A stretch of DNA of 64,000 bases from Stenotrophomonas maltophilia (GCF_002205165.1 NZ_NIVS01000042.1:39577-103576), one strand, 5' to 3'. Shown: positions 18,081-28,153, counted from the stretch's first letter. Notes: generated by a model not told the origin, from the letters alone. Program-made: numbers and translations.

Positions 18081-20921
18081 ATGCCGATTTCCGACCTCGC
18101 TGCGCCCGCGCGCGTCCCCGACGCCCTTGTTCCCCTGGTTGATCGCGCGTTGGCGCGCCTGGCCCTGTCGCTGACCGATGGCGGCCACTGGCCGCCGCCG
18201 GCCCCCGTACTCGACACCCTGCGTGCACTGGCCGTCACCAGCGATTTCGCCATCGACACGCTGTGCCGCCAGCCGGCGCTGTTGTCGCATCTCGCCCAGG
18301 ACGGCTGCCCGCCGCTGCCCCTGCCCGAACTGGACCCGCTGCAGCCCAGCGAATGGCAGCAGCGCCTGCGCCGCTACCGCACCGCCGCCTCCACCCGCCT
18401 GATCTGGCGCGACCTGACCGGGCTGGATGACGTGCCCGCCACGCTTGCCGGAGCCACCCGCCTGGCCGAGCAGTGCCTTCAACTGGCGCTGTCCGCGCTG
18501 GAGCAGGAATTCACCGGCCGCCACGGCGTGGTGCGTGCCACCGATGGCAGCGCGCAGCAACTGGTGGTGTTCGGCTTGGGCAAGCTCGGTGGTGGCGAAC
18601 TCAATTTCAGTTCGGATGTGGATCTGGTCTACGCCTACCCGCAGGGCGGCGAATCCGATGGCGCGCGCCCGCTCGCCGCCGAGGAATACTTCGCACGCCT
18701 TGGCCAGCGCCTCGCGCGGCTGCTGGATGACACCACCGTGGATGGCTTCAGCCACCGCGTCGATCTGCGCCTGCGCCCGTTCGGCAACGCCGGCCGCGTC
18801 GCGCTGTCGTTCGCCGGCATGGACCAGTACTTCCAGCGCGAAGGCCGCGACTGGGAGCGCTATGCCTGGCTGAAGGCGCGCGCCGTCGCCGGGGATATCG
18901 CGGCGGGCGAAGCGTGGCTGCAGACGCTGCGTCCGTTCGTCTACCGCCGCTATCTGGATTTCACCGCACTCGATGGCCTGCGCGAGATGAAGGCCGCGAT
19001 CACCGCCGAGGTCTCGCGCCGCGAGATGCACGACGACATCAAGCGCGGCCCCGGTGGTATCCGTGAAATCGAGTTCCTCGCGCAGGCGCTGCAGCTGATC
19101 CGCGGTGGCCGCGAAGCGCCGCTGCGCGAGCGTCGCCTGCTGCACGCGCTGCCGGCGCTGGTCGCCTCCGGCCAGATGGCCGAACAGGATGGCGCCGACC
19201 TGCTGCACGCCTACGGATTCCTGCGTCGCCTGGAAAACCGCCTGCAGATGCTGCGCGACGCGCAGACGCACGCGCTGCCCACCGACGCCACCGACCGCCT
19301 GCGCATCGCCAGCGGCCTCGGCTACGCGGACTGGGACGCGCTGGTTGCCGCGCTCGATGTACAGCGCGAGCGGGTCAGCACCGAGTTCGCCGCACTGCTC
19401 GCACCGCGTCGGGGCCAGGCCGCGCCGGATGCGCTGGCCAGCTACTGGCGCGGTCTGCCCGACAACGGCAGCGCCGAGGTGCTGGCCGAGGCGGGCTTCT
19501 TCGATGCCGGCAGTGCCGATCAGTCCCTGCGCGATTTCGCACAAAGCTCCGGCGTGAAGTCCCTGTCCGATGCGGCGCGTGCGCGCCTGGACCGGGTGCT
19601 GCCTGCGCTGCTGCACGCCGCCACGCGCTCACCGCAACCGGACGCCGCGCTCAAGCGCGTGCTCGGCCTGCTGCAGGCGGTCATGCGCCGTACCAGCTAT
19701 CTCGCCCTGCTGGACGAACAGCCCAGCGCATTGGCGCGCCTGGTGGATGTGCTTGCCCGCAGCGCCCTGCTGGCCGAGCGTCTGGCGGCGTATCCGCTGC
19801 TGCTCGACGAACTGCTTGACGTGCGCGTCTCCGGCCCGATGCCGAATGCCGCGGGCATGCAGGCCGAGTGCGATATCGCGCTGACCCTCGATGATCCCGA
19901 GGCCGCGCTGCGCCTGCTCAACGAGACCCGCCTGGCGCTGAGCTTCCGCATGGCGATGGCCACACTGGATGGGCGCCAGCGGGCGGTCGACACCACCCGG
20001 CAACTGGCCGAACTCGCCCAAGCTGTCGTCGTCACCGTGCTCGCCCTGGTGCAGGCCGACATGCAGCGCCAGCACGGCGGAATTCCCGGCGGGCGTTTCG
20101 CGATCATCGGCTACGGCAGCCTGGGCGGACTGGAGCTGGGCTTCGGCTCGGACCTGGATCTGGTCTTCCTGCATGATCACCCGGCCGATCAGGACAGCAG
20201 CGACGGCACGCGTCCGCTCGATCCCGGCCGCTGGTACGCGCGCCTGGCGCAGAAGGTGATGGCGATGCTCGGTGCGGTCACCGCCGCCGGCCGCCTGTAC
20301 GACATCGACGTGCGCCTGCGCCCGGACGGTGGCAAAGGCGCGCTGGTGTCCTCGCTGGCCAGCTACACCGAGTATCAGCGCGAACGCGCCTGGACCTGGG
20401 AGCACCAGGCACTGGTGCGTGCACGCGCGATTGCCGGCGACGCCTCGTTGCTGGCCGATTTCGAACAGGTGCGCGCGGCGACGCTGGCGCGCCCGCGCGA
20501 CAACGCCGTGCTCTACACCGACGTGCTGAAGATGCGTGCGCGCATGCGTGCCGAGTTGGACCGCAGCGACGCGGCGCGGCTCGATCTCAAGCAGGGCCCA
20601 GGCGGAATCGTGGATCTGGAGTTCCTGCTGCAGACCGGCGTGCTCGACAGCGCCGGGGCGCATCCACAGGTGGTGGAACCACGCGACACCCCGAGCCTGA
20701 TCGACGCGCTGGCCGACATCGCTTGGCTGCCCGGTGGCACCCGCGAGGGCCTGCACGAGGCACATGCCGCGCTGCTGGATGTCGGCCTGGCCTGCACGCT
20801 GGACCGCCGCCCGCGCCTGGCGCCACCCACGGCGGCGTTGGAAGCAGCACGCGCGATGATCATCGCGGCGAGCGATGCGGCGGGATTGCCGTTCCAGGTG
20901 CCGATCGACGCCGCGAGTTGA
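18081..20921 (+). CDS. glnE: Glutamine synthetase adenylyltransferase/deadenylase
   Basis: 946 residues, full length. A bifunctional cytoplasmic enzyme that adds and removes AMP on a tyrosine of glutamine synthetase according to PII and glutamine signals. Both nucleotidyltransferase domains are visible with the G-x-G/S-K/L-GG...DxD motif: N-terminal deadenylase [20 protein letters not shown] (around residue 170) and C-terminal adenylase [20 protein letters not shown] (around residue 675), each followed by a GlnD PII-uridylyltransferase-like helical domain. ATG 18081 fits family length; ATG 18063 is in frame six codons earlier. A candidate sRNA/leader with terminator precedes it. Confidence 0.96.
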   Translation: MPISDLAAPARVPDALVPLVDRALARLALSLTDGGHWPPPAPVLDTLRALAVTSDFAIDTLCRQPALLSHLAQDGCPPLPLPELDPLQPSEWQQRLRRYRTAASTRLIWRDLTGLDDVPATLAGATRLAEQCLQLALSALEQEFTGRHGVVRATDGSAQQLVVFGLGKLGGGELNFSSDVDLVYAYPQGGESDGARPLAAEEYFARLGQRLARLLDDTTVDGFSHRVDLRLRPFGNAGRVALSFAGMDQYFQREGRDWERYAWLKARAVAGDIAAGEAWLQTLRPFVYRRYLDFTALDGLREMKAAITAEVSRREMHDDIKRGPGGIREIEFLAQALQLIRGGREAPLRERRLLHALPALVASGQMAEQDGADLLHAYGFLRRLENRLQMLRDAQTHALPTDATDRLRIASGLGYADWDALVAALDVQRERVSTEFAALLAPRRGQAAPDALASYWRGLPDNGSAEVLAEAGFFDAGSADQSLRDFAQSSGVKSLSDAARARLDRVLPALLHAATRSPQPDAALKRVLGLLQAVMRRTSYLALLDEQPSALARLVDVLARSALLAERLAAYPLLLDELLDVRVSGPMPNAAGMQAECDIALTLDDPEAALRLLNETRLALSFRMAMATLDGRQRAVDTTRQLAELAQAVVVTVLALVQADMQRQHGGIPGGRFAIIGYGSLGGLELGFGSDLDLVFLHDHPADQDSSDGTRPLDPGRWYARLAQKVMAMLGAVTAAGRLYDIDVRLRPDGGKGALVSSLASYTEYQRERAWTWEHQALVRARAIAGDASLLADFEQVRAATLARPRDNAVLYTDVLKMRARMRAELDRSDAARLDLKQGPGGIVDLEFLLQTGVLDSAGAHPQVVEPRDTPSLIDALADIAWLPGGTREGLHEAHAALLDVGLACTLDRRPRLAPPTAALEAARAMIIAASDAAGLPFQVPIDAAS

Positions 20922-20976
20922 CACCCCGGTGGCCGTGCACGGTTGAAGGGCAGCGCCACGCCATGCGTGGCCGGCG

Positions 20977-21531
20977 TCACGCCGCGCGCGGCGCCATCTT
21001 CCACAGCAGCGCGCGGAACGGCGCCAGCAGGAACACACCGATCGTCAGCTTCACCGCCAGATCGCCCAGCGCCCAGCTCACCCACGGCAGGCTGGAACCG
21101 GCGAACGCGATGCTCCAGAAAATCGTCGTATCCAGCGTCGCGCTGCAGGTGGTCGCCACCATCGGCGCGCGCCACCAGTGCCCGCGGCGCAGCCGGTCGA
21201 ACACGGTGATGTCCAGCAGCTGCGCAGCGATGAAGGCCAGGCACGAGGCCACCGCTATCCGCGGCGTGGCGATCCAGATCGACAGCAGCACCGCCAGCGC
21301 AAACCCCGCCCACGCCACCCGCCGTGCCGCCGCCGGACCAAAGCGGCGGTTGATCAGATTGCTGACCAGGAACGCGACCGGATAGCTGAAGGCGCCCCAG
21401 GTGAGCCAGTCATTGATCGGGTACTGCACCAGCACGTTCGAGCCGAGCACCACCGCGCCCATGGCCAGCACTGCCAGCAGCAGCGAGCGCGGGGTCAACG
21501 GGGCAAAAGCAATGGCAGGACGCGCGGACAT
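20977..21531 (-). CDS. Queuosine-precursor transporter, VUT/YhhQ family
   Basis: 184 residues with about six transmembrane segments; conserved family features include VQYPI near the first membrane segment, SYPVAFLVSNLINRRFG and LAFIAAQLLDITVFDRLRR. YhhQ imports 7-deazaguanine precursors of queuosine (preQ0/preQ1) through the inner membrane. No other queuosine gene is adjacent and no preQ1 riboswitch was recognised upstream. Convergent with glnE, 55 bases away. Confidence 0.88.
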   Translation of the reverse strand: MSARPAIAFAPLTPRSLLLAVLAMGAVVLGSNVLVQYPINDWLTWGAFSYPVAFLVSNLINRRFGPAAARRVAWAGFALAVLLSIWIATPRIAVASCLAFIAAQLLDITVFDRLRRGHWWRAPMVATTCSATLDTTIFWSIAFAGSSLPWVSWALGDLAVKLTIGVFLLAPFRALLWKMAPRAA

Positions 21532-21605
21532 GGCGAGCCGGAGGAGGTGGGGAGCAGCGGATTATCCGGGCTTGACCGGCCCAGGGCCAGCCCGGGCCGG
21601 TTCAG

Positions 21606-22133
21606 TCAGAAGCGTTCGCTCATGCTGGTGGCTGCCGCATCGTTGGTCGGCAGGAACGCCAGCGCGGTGCCTTGGGCATCGGCCACCATCCAGCCCGCGC
21701 CGGCCGGGGTAGGCGTGAAATCGAGCACGTCGCCTGCCTTCACACCTGCCGCCGGGTTGTCGGCCCGCGCCGGCCACGCCACCACGGCCGGGGCATCCGG
21801 TGCCTGCGGGTTCTTCAGCTCCACCTCGTAACTGCCATCGGGCTGGTGCGTCACACGCTCCACGGTGAGCGGCGGCAACGGCCCGGCCTTCTGCCGCTTC
21901 GCGGCCCGGGCGGCACGGTTGTGTGGCATGGAGGCGTCATGCAGCTGGCTGACCCCCAACGCACTGAGCCAGACCGGCGCGGTGATCACTGCCAGGCTCA
22001 CCACCGAGGTCGTCAGCACGCTGCTGGTGACGGGCGAGGCATTGCTGAGGTTCTGGGCGCCGGCCGGCAAGCTGGTCGCGAGCAGGGCCAGCGCCAGCAG
22101 CGGCGCAACAGCGGGACGGGGCATCCGGTTCAT
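21606..22133 (-). CDS. Secreted hypothetical protein, copy B of a tandem duplicate
   Basis: 175 residues; signal peptide about 1-26 (LPAGAQ), then a hydrophobic segment (about 40-60, SSVLTTSVVSLAVITAPVWL), a basic linker and a C-terminal domain containing PLPPLTVERV and VVAWPARADNPAAGVKAGD. It is clearly homologous along its whole length to the upstream neighbour (PLPPLTVEKV, VIAWPARADNPAAAVAVGD). Gap to the neighbour is 33 bases, so the pair is an operon made by tandem duplication. No function is known; the single membrane segment suggests an anchored periplasmic domain. Confidence 0.8.
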   Translation of the reverse strand: MNRMPRPAVAPLLALALLATSLPAGAQNLSNASPVTSSVLTTSVVSLAVITAPVWLSALGVSQLHDASMPHNRAARAAKRQKAGPLPPLTVERVTHQPDGSYEVELKNPQAPDAPAVVAWPARADNPAAGVKAGDVLDFTPTPAGAGWMVADAQGTALAFLPTNDAAATSMSERF

Positions 22134-22166
22134 GCAACGGCTCCAGTGGGCAGGGGCAGCAACGCG

Positions 22167-22688
22167 TTACCAGCGCGCACTTGGCTGCGCCGCGGCCGCA
22201 TCGATGGGCAGAAAGGCCAGTGCGGTGCCCTCGGCGGTGGTCACCGTCCAGCCGGCGCCACCTTGTGTCGGCGTGAGGGCCAGGACATCACCCACGGCCA
22301 CCGCTGCTGCCGGGTTGTCCGCGCGCGCGGGCCAGGCAATCACGGCCAGGTCATCCGGTGCCTGCGGGTTCTGCAGGGCCATTTCGATGCCGCCTTCGGG
22401 CGTGTGCTCCACCTTCTCCACGGTGAGCGGCGGCAGCGGCCCGGCCTTGTCACGTGCGTCCTTGGCCACGCGGCTGCGCCGGGCCGAGGCGTCGCTGACC
22501 TTGCTCAGGCCGGCCGAAACCAGCCACACCGGTGCGGTCACCACCACCACGCTCACCACCGAGGTCATGATGGCGCTGCTGGCCACCGGGTGATTGATGC
22601 CCACCACCTGCGCGGGCGCGGGCAGGCTGGCCGCGCACACGGCAATGGCCAACAACGGCGTAACGATGCTGCGCGTAACTCGTGTCAT
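22167..22688 (-). CDS. Secreted hypothetical protein, copy A of a tandem duplicate
   Basis: 173 residues; signal peptide about 1-26 (LPAPAQ), hydrophobic segment about 38-60 (SSAIMTSVVSVVVVTAPVWL), basic linker, then a C-terminal domain ending in GTALAFLP plus a short variable tail. First gene of the pair, with a good AAGGA ribosome site. The shared motifs (TAPVWL, KAGPLPPLTVE, NPQAPD, WPARADNPAA, GAGW, GTALAFLP) prove paralogy with the downstream copy. No Pfam family was recognised. Confidence 0.8.
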   Translation of the reverse strand: MTRVTRSIVTPLLAIAVCAASLPAPAQVVGINHPVASSAIMTSVVSVVVVTAPVWLVSAGLSKVSDASARRSRVAKDARDKAGPLPPLTVEKVEHTPEGGIEMALQNPQAPDDLAVIAWPARADNPAAAVAVGDVLALTPTQGGAGWTVTTAEGTALAFLPIDAAAAQPSARW

Positions 22689-22755
22689 CGAAGATCCTTC
22701 TGATGGCTCAACATAGGCCAGCAGTATGCGCGCTGGCGTGCTGCCCGCCGCTGAC

Positions 22756-23619
22756 TCACGGTTTGGGTGCGGTAATGCCCTTCACCGGTACATGCGGCAC
22801 CGCCACTTCCTGCTGCAGGCTGCTGCGTAGCTTGAGGAAATCGAAGATCGATTCCACTGTCACCACCGAATAATTGCCGGAAATGCGCTCACTGGCCGGG
22901 TGGTCGGTGACGGCCGCATTGGGCACGAAGAAGCGCGCACCCAGCCGCTTGGCCACGCCGATGTGCAGCGTGCTGGGGGTATACATGTGCCGCTGCAGCC
23001 ATTGCTGCGCCTGGGTGCGGTTGACGATCAGCGTCCGCTCTTCCACCTGCGCCATCGCCGCGCCCAGCACTTCCAGCACCCACTGGTTGGAATTCTGGTA
23101 CTCGGTGCGGAACGGATAGGCCACCACGCTGTAGCGCGCCTCGTGCAGCGCCTTGGCCTGGATCGCCGGCTGGGTGAGCATCGCCTTGAGGGCATCATGC
23201 AGGGCGGGCGTCGGCACGCCGATGCGCAGGTCGGTATGGCTGGAGGTCTCACCGATGAATGTCGCCACGCCCTCGCGGAACAAGTGGGACTCGGCGGTCT
23301 TGCACGGATTGAGCAGGTGCACCGCGCGCCAGTGGCCATCGTCCTCGCGCAGCAGGAAGGCCAGATGGCTGTGGCGCAGGCCGTACTTGCTCAGGTCCTG
23401 GCCGCCGCGGGCGATCAGCACCACATCCACGCCATCGAGTGCGTCCAATGCATCGGTGGTGGCCAAGGCCACATCGAACATCGAGGCCAACGCGGCCGGC
23501 GTGGGATAGCGTTCGGTGCACTGCGGCTCGGCCTGCGCGGTCAGCGCAGCGCCCAGCAATACAGCGCAAAGCAGCGCGGGGTGCAGGCGCTTGATCAGCG
23601 CAGCGCAGGGTACGTCCAT
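22756..23619 (-). CDS. DUF2145 family secreted protein
   Basis: 287 residues with a signal peptide (about 10-30, LLGAALTAQAE). The central region VVLIARGGQDLSKYGLRHSH followed by LAFLLRE matches what I recall of the DUF2145 family, found in Pseudomonas, Burkholderia and Xanthomonadaceae, often with membrane or efflux functions nearby. A possible cysteine/histidine catalytic set (NPCKT, FREGV, FRTEYQNSNQWVLE) resembles NlpC-like fold proteins, but this is speculative. It lies 67 bases upstream of the duplicated secreted pair on the same strand and may share their transcript. Confidence 0.72.
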   Translation of the reverse strand: MDVPCAALIKRLHPALLCAVLLGAALTAQAEPQCTERYPTPAALASMFDVALATTDALDALDGVDVVLIARGGQDLSKYGLRHSHLAFLLREDDGHWRAVHLLNPCKTAESHLFREGVATFIGETSSHTDLRIGVPTPALHDALKAMLTQPAIQAKALHEARYSVVAYPFRTEYQNSNQWVLEVLGAAMAQVEERTLIVNRTQAQQWLQRHMYTPSTLHIGVAKRLGARFFVPNAAVTDHPASERISGNYSVVTVESIFDFLKLRSSLQQEVAVPHVPVKGITAPKP

Positions 23620-23676
23620 GTCACACGGTCTCCGGCGGCACCGGCCGCGGCCGCATCATAACGCCGTGGGCAGACG

Positions 23677-24648
23677 TCAGGCCTGAATCCCTAGCCGTGC
23701 ACGCACTTCCTCGGCAACCCGCGTGGTCTCACGCAACGGTTCGATGCGGCCGTGCGTCTGCCAGTCCAGCCAACGCGTCTGCAACCGGCCACGTTCGCGC
23801 AGCGCGTGCTGGAAGTGCGCCAGCCGTCCCTGCGCCTGGTCGGCCAGGGCCACGGCGACCGGCATCCGTGTGGCGCACGCTTCAGAGAGCAGGTTCACCG
23901 AATCCGGCGAGACCACCACGCGGTTGGCCCAGCCCAGCAGCCCGGCATACGGGTTCACGCCGTCGCCGCCATCGCCCCAGATCACATTCGGCACATCGGC
24001 AAACGCACTGCGCAGCGCCCCGACCAGGGCCGGCGGGGTACGCCGCGAGGTCGTGGCCAGCAGGCTGCCGCCTTCCTCACGCAACTGGGAAGCAAGCTGC
24101 TGGAACACCTGCACCATGTCCGGCTCATGCCACGGCGCGTGCGGGGTCGGCCCACCCACCAGCAGCGCGGTGCGCGGGCCGGGCAACGCGCTGAACGCAG
24201 CGAACGCGGCGCGGCCGCAGGCCAGCCAGTCATCGTTGACCGGATTGAGGCTGCCCAGCAGGGTGAGTACATTGCTGCCGCGCAGGCGGTCATGCTCGGG
24301 CACCACCAGCAGGTCCCAGTGGCGTGGGCTGAGGCGCGGGTCGAGGATCTGCACCACCTTGGTGCCACGGCGACGCAGTTCGCGCAGCGCACCGGCGGCC
24401 TGGCGGCCACAGCCGACGGCCAGCTCCGGCGCCTCGGCGGCCAGTGCAGCAAAGGCTTCGCCGTAACCGTTGGCGGCACCCGGCAACCAGCGCGGGGCCA
24501 GCCAGCGCCAGGGCGCGCGCGGGGTGAGCACCAGCGGACGATGCGCCCCCAGCTTCAATGCCGTGGCCAGGGCCACCGCCTGCCGCACATTGCCGGCACG
24601 GCCGTCAGTGATCGTCCAGGGCGGACTCCATCGTTTCACGTATGGCAT
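23677..24648 (-). CDS. ELM1/GtrOC1-like glycosyltransferase-fold protein (mitochondrial fission ELM1 family)
   Basis: 323 residues. Family features include an early WTITDGRAGNVRQA, CGRQAAGALRELRRRGTKVV, QILDPR, LVVPEHD, and late VVSPDSVNLLSEACATRMPV, the typical UDP-sugar-binding half of a GT-B fold. Bacterial members (COG3660) often sit near lipopolysaccharide genes, but none is here, so the role is unknown. Cytoplasmic or peripheral; no signal peptide. Divergent from the nitroreductase gene. Confidence 0.8.
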   Translation of the reverse strand: MPYVKRWSPPWTITDGRAGNVRQAVALATALKLGAHRPLVLTPRAPWRWLAPRWLPGAANGYGEAFAALAAEAPELAVGCGRQAAGALRELRRRGTKVVQILDPRLSPRHWDLLVVPEHDRLRGSNVLTLLGSLNPVNDDWLACGRAAFAAFSALPGPRTALLVGGPTPHAPWHEPDMVQVFQQLASQLREEGGSLLATTSRRTPPALVGALRSAFADVPNVIWGDGGDGVNPYAGLLGWANRVVVSPDSVNLLSEACATRMPVAVALADQAQGRLAHFQHALRERGRLQTRWLDWQTHGRIEPLRETTRVAEEVRARLGIQA

Positions 24649-24777
24649 TAATTCGTTTCAGTCAGGCTGGGTGTTGCAACTGTCGCGACACTCTACACTG
24701 CCAGCCTTCGCCGATCGCGCTGTCGCCCTGCCACGGTAGCCGATGCGCGAACGATTCCCCTTATTTCCGGAGGCTTC

Positions 24778-25368
24778 ATGTCCCACGTCCTTGACGATGC
24801 TGCGCTCGATCAGTTGTTCCGTACCGCCCGCACCCAGAACGCCTTCCTTGATAAGCCGGTCGACGACAGCCAGCTCAAGGCGCTGTACGAGCTGCTCAAG
24901 TGGGGCCCGACTGCCGCCAACGGCAGCCCGGCGCGCTTCGTGTTCGTGAAATCCCCCGAAGCCAAGGCCAAGCTCGCCCCGGCGCTGTCTGAAGGCAACC
25001 ACGACAAGACGCTGGCTGCCCCGGTCACGGTGATCGTCGCCTTCGATGAAGACTTCCACGAAAAGCTGCCGTTCCTGTTCCCGCACACCGATGCCAAGGC
25101 GTGGTTCGACGGCCCGCGTGAAGGCCGTACCGAAGGCGCGTTCCGCAATGGCAGCCTGCAGGGCGCCTACCTGATCCTGGCCGCGCGCGCGCTGGGTCTG
25201 GATGCCGGCCCGATGTCCGGCTTCGACAACGCCAAGGTCGACGAAGCCTTCTTCAAGGGCACCGCGATCAAGTCGAATTTCCTCGTCAACCTGGGGTACG
25301 GTGACGCCTCGGGCCTGTTCCCGCGGCTGCCTCGCCTGTCCTTCGACGAAGCTGCCCGCATCGCATAA
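24778..25368 (+). CDS. RutE/HadB-like flavin nitroreductase (malonic semialdehyde reductase family)
   Basis: 196 residues, correct for the family. FMN-binding NAD(P)H reductase; RutE reduces malonic semialdehyde to 3-hydroxypropionate in pyrimidine breakdown. Family features: an N-terminal [30 protein letters not shown], then [27 protein letters not shown]. No other rut genes are adjacent, so it may act more broadly as a quinone or aldehyde reductase. A GGAGG-type ribosome site (CCGGAGGCTTC) precedes ATG 24778. Confidence 0.88.
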   Translation: MSHVLDDAALDQLFRTARTQNAFLDKPVDDSQLKALYELLKWGPTAANGSPARFVFVKSPEAKAKLAPALSEGNHDKTLAAPVTVIVAFDEDFHEKLPFLFPHTDAKAWFDGPREGRTEGAFRNGSLQGAYLILAARALGLDAGPMSGFDNAKVDEAFFKGTAIKSNFLVNLGYGDASGLFPRLPRLSFDEAARIA

Positions 25369-25453
25369 GCGTTACCGCCGGATAGCGGCCCGTCCGTGCG
25401 GATGGGCTGCGTGACCTTTGCTTCTTTTCCCTTCGAATCGAGAGAGACCTGAC

Positions 25454-26155
25454 ATGACCGTGACCCGCAAACTGCTGCTGCCGCTCGCCCTGACCCTGGC
25501 CATCGCCGCCTGCTCCAAGCCGGCCGACGAAGCCGCTGCCCCGGCTGCCGATGCGCCGGCCGCCACCGAAACCGCCGCCCCGGCCGCGGACGCTGCGGCT
25601 GCCGCTCCGGCCGCCGATGCGATCCAGATCGCCTCGGGCACCTACAAGCTCGACCCGACCCACACCGACGTGCTGGTCCAGTGGAGCCACTTCGGCTTCT
25701 CGCACCCGACCGCCCACTTCGGCAGCGCCGAAGGCACCCTGGTGTATGACGCGGCCGACGTGACCAAGTCCACCGTGGAAGTGAAGCTGCCGCTGACCGG
25801 CCTGAACAGCTTCACCGCCAAGTTCGACGAGCACCTGAAGAGCGCCGATTTCTTCGACGCCGCCAAGTTCCCGGCCGCCACCTTCAAGAGCACCAAGGTG
25901 GAAGCCAACGGCACCAACAAGTTGACCGTGACGGGCGATCTGACCATCAAGGACATCACCAAGCCGGTGACCCTGGATGTCACCATCAACGGTGGCGGCG
26001 AGCACCCGATGGCCAAGGTGCCGGCGGCAGGCTTCGATGCCACCACCACCCTCAAGCGCAGCGATTTCGGCGTCGGCGCGTACGCCCCGAACGTCAGCGA
26101 TGAAGTGAACATCCGCATCACCACCGAGGCCACTGGCGAAAAGCCGGCTGCCTGA
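25454..26155 (+). CDS. YceI-family lipoprotein
   Basis: 233 residues. Lipoprotein signal with lipobox IAAC (Cys20), an Ala/Pro/Glu-rich linker (about 21-55) and a YceI lipocalin-like barrel (about 60-233) that starts SGTYKLDPTHTDVLVQWSHF and contains GDLTIKDITKPVTLDV. YceI proteins bind long isoprenoids or amide lipids in the periplasm; the linker suggests a membrane-tethered form. ATG 25454 preceded by GAGAGA. A strong terminator follows, so it is likely monocistronic. Confidence 0.92.
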   Translation: MTVTRKLLLPLALTLAIAACSKPADEAAAPAADAPAATETAAPAADAAAAAPAADAIQIASGTYKLDPTHTDVLVQWSHFGFSHPTAHFGSAEGTLVYDAADVTKSTVEVKLPLTGLNSFTAKFDEHLKSADFFDAAKFPAATFKSTKVEANGTNKLTVTGDLTIKDITKPVTLDVTINGGGEHPMAKVPAAGFDATTTLKRSDFGVGAYAPNVSDEVNIRITTEATGEKPAA

Positions 26156-26182
26156 GTTTCTCCTCACTCGTCGTGAGAAGGC

Positions 26183-26214
26183 AGAAAGCCCGCCAATTGG
26201 CGGGCTTTCTTTTT
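26183..26214 (+). terminator. Intrinsic terminator after the YceI gene
   Basis: Perfect 12-base stem AGAAAGCCCGCC / GGCGGGCTTTCT with an AATT loop, followed by TTTT. Confidence 0.92.
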
Positions 26215-26264
26215 GTCCGGCGGCCGGCACGACCGTTGGTGGCGCGGCTGCACGGCCGCCTTGA

Positions 26265-26735
26265 TCAACCCGCCGCCACCTGCGCGCTGACCTTGCCCAG
26301 CCACAGCGTGGTGAAATCGGTCGGCGTGCGCCGTGCCGGTGCGGTCAAGCCGCTCTCGCGCAGGAACGCGTGCGTGGCCTGCGCGAACGCCTGGCGCGCC
26401 AGCAGCGCGGCCTGCTTCACCGAGGCCTGCTGCTTGCGCAGCTGCACGATCTGCAGGCTCGGTTTACCCGGCATCGCGTACTTCTGGTAACGGCGCAGCT
26501 CATCGGCGACCAGGTCGATATCGATATTCGCCTGCACCAGCGCCGCATGCGCGCGGGCCAGCGGCACCAGGGCGGTGCGCAGCGGGGCGATGTGCTCGCC
26601 CACGGAAGGCGCCAGCGCCGCCAGGGCGGCATCCAGCGCGGGATCGGCGCGCTCGGCGCGGTCGATCAGATCGGTCAGTGCCGAAAGAGAGGGGGCTTGC
26701 ATGAAAGGCACCGGCACAAAACGCGATTGTCGCAT
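26265..26735 (-). CDS. Hypothetical helical protein
   Basis: Up to 156 residues; no signal peptide or membrane segment. Almost entirely helix-forming (LARAHAALVQANIDIDLVADELRRY, then a KQQASVKQAALLARQAFAQATH heptad-rich stretch), suggesting a helical bundle. A second ATG at 26702 (MQAPSLSALTDL) gives 145 residues and may be the real start, since the first eleven codons lack helix-forming character. Not recognised as any family. Downstream of the siderophore reductase gene on the same strand, 24 bases away, so possibly co-transcribed. Confidence 0.6.
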   Translation of the reverse strand: MRQSRFVPVPFMQAPSLSALTDLIDRAERADPALDAALAALAPSVGEHIAPLRTALVPLARAHAALVQANIDIDLVADELRRYQKYAMPGKPSLQIVQLRKQQASVKQAALLARQAFAQATHAFLRESGLTAPARRTPTDFTTLWLGKVSAQVAAG

Positions 26736-26759
26736 CCGCGGCCGGTGCCCGTCGCGGGC

Positions 26760-27557
26760 TCAGTCGTCGTGGTGCTCGCTGCCGTGCGCCTTCCAGTAGC
26801 CGGTCGAGCGGATCCAGTCCTTGGGCACGCCCAGGTGGCCCTCGATGTACTTGCGCATCATCCGGGCCCGGCGCGATTCGGCGGCGATCCAATAGAAGGT
26901 GTCGCCGTCCGGTTCCTCGAAATCGGTCAGCACGTCTTCCAGCAGGGTGCTGCTGGCGGCGTCGAAGCCGTTGCGCTCCAGCCACGAGATGCGGATGCGG
27001 TCGTCCTCCGGCAGCTCCTGGCGGTCGCCGGATTCGGGGATCTCGATGTAGACATCGGCATTGGCGCCTTCCGGCAGCGTCTCCAGCCAGCGGCCGATCG
27101 CCGGCAGCGCGGTTTCATCGCCGATCAGCACGTAGGTGTCGAAGTCATCGGCGGTCATGTGCGAGCCACGTGGGCCGCCCACGGCGATTGCATCGCCCGG
27201 CTGCGCGTTGGCGGCCCAGGTCGAGGCCAGGCCGTCGCCGTGCATGACGAAATCCAGCGCCAGCTCGTGGGTCTCCAGGTCCCACCAGCGCGGGGTGTAG
27301 TCGCGCGAGGGGGAGGGCGTCTGGCCTTCCGGGTAGCGCGGGCCTTCCGGGGTCATCGTCGGGACCACGAACTGGCCCTCGGCGTTGGGGAAGAACAGCT
27401 TGACGTGGTCGTCCGGCGAGGGCGAATCGAAGCCTTCCAGCGCTTCGCCACCGACGATCACCCGGCGCATGCACGGGCTGATCTCTTCGGTGCGCAGCAC
27501 CTGCAGCGGGCGGAACGTCACGGTATGACGGAGCAGTCGGTTTTCATGCAGAGCCAT
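26760..27557 (-). CDS. Siderophore-interacting protein / ferric-chelate reductase (YqjH/ViuB family)
   Basis: 265 residues. A cytoplasmic FAD protein that reduces ferric siderophores to release iron. FAD-binding domain about 1-130 with RDYTPRWWD (the R-x-Y-T flavin motif), then an NAD(P)H-type domain with VLIGDETALPAIGRWLE and a C-terminal YWIAAESRRARMMRKY. The PadR-type regulator gene lies 92 bases upstream on the same strand; pairing of this reductase with a PadR-like regulator recalls E. coli yqjH-yqjI, where the regulator is nickel-responsive. Confidence 0.9.
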   Translation of the reverse strand: MALHENRLLRHTVTFRPLQVLRTEEISPCMRRVIVGGEALEGFDSPSPDDHVKLFFPNAEGQFVVPTMTPEGPRYPEGQTPSPSRDYTPRWWDLETHELALDFVMHGDGLASTWAANAQPGDAIAVGGPRGSHMTADDFDTYVLIGDETALPAIGRWLETLPEGANADVYIEIPESGDRQELPEDDRIRISWLERNGFDAASSTLLEDVLTDFEEPDGDTFYWIAAESRRARMMRKYIEGHLGVPKDWIRSTGYWKAHGSEHHDD

Positions 27558-27649
27558 GGGAATACCTGGATCAGTGCCGCAGCGCGGCGTTGAGAGAGAA
27601 GGACCTGGCGGGCGGTGGCTGGCTGGGTCTGAAAAGAAGGAGGGGGAGG

Positions 27650-28153
27650 TCACCGGCCCTGCGCACGGATCCGCGCGGCGGCCTCGCGCAGCGCCTCGGC
27701 CACGGCAGCGGCGTTGTCGTCCTGCCAGCGGCCATGGCACAGCCCCAGCGCGTGCTTGAGCTCGCGCAGCGCATCGCGCACGGACGGCGGCAGGTTGGCC
27801 TTGGTGATCGTGCGCGCGCTGTCGCGTACCCGGTGCACCGCTGCATCGACCTCGTCGCGCTGTGCCGCCAGCTCGGCCTGGCCCAGCGCGCTGAGCGCGT
27901 AGCGCTTGCGCCCGCCGTCCTCGACCGCGCCGACCCAGCCGGCCGCTTCGAACTGCGCCAGCACCGGGTAGATCGAGCCGGCGCTGGGCGTGTAGACCCG
28001 CACGAACATGTCGCTGATCAGCTGGATCAACTCGTAGCCGTGGCGCGGCTGGTCAGCGAGCAGCGACAGCACCAGCAGGCGCAGGTCGCCGCGGCTGAGG
28101 GGCCGGGCGGTCAGCGGGCGGGCAGGGCGGTCGAGGTCGCGCGGAGAGGTCAT
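27650..28153 (-). CDS. PadR-family transcriptional regulator
   Basis: 167 residues: an N-terminal PadR winged helix (about 20-95, with GDLRLLVLSLLADQPRHGYE and TPSAGSIYPVLAQFEAAGW) and a C-terminal helical dimerisation region. Unlike E. coli YqjI it has no His-rich metal-binding N-terminus. Directly in front of its start codon lie palindromes CGATATATCG, suggesting autoregulation and control of the downstream siderophore reductase. Effector unknown. Confidence 0.88.
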   Translation of the reverse strand: MTSPRDLDRPARPLTARPLSRGDLRLLVLSLLADQPRHGYELIQLISDMFVRVYTPSAGSIYPVLAQFEAAGWVGAVEDGGRKRYALSALGQAELAAQRDEVDAAVHRVRDSARTITKANLPPSVRDALRELKHALGLCHGRWQDDNAAAVAEALREAAARIRAQGR

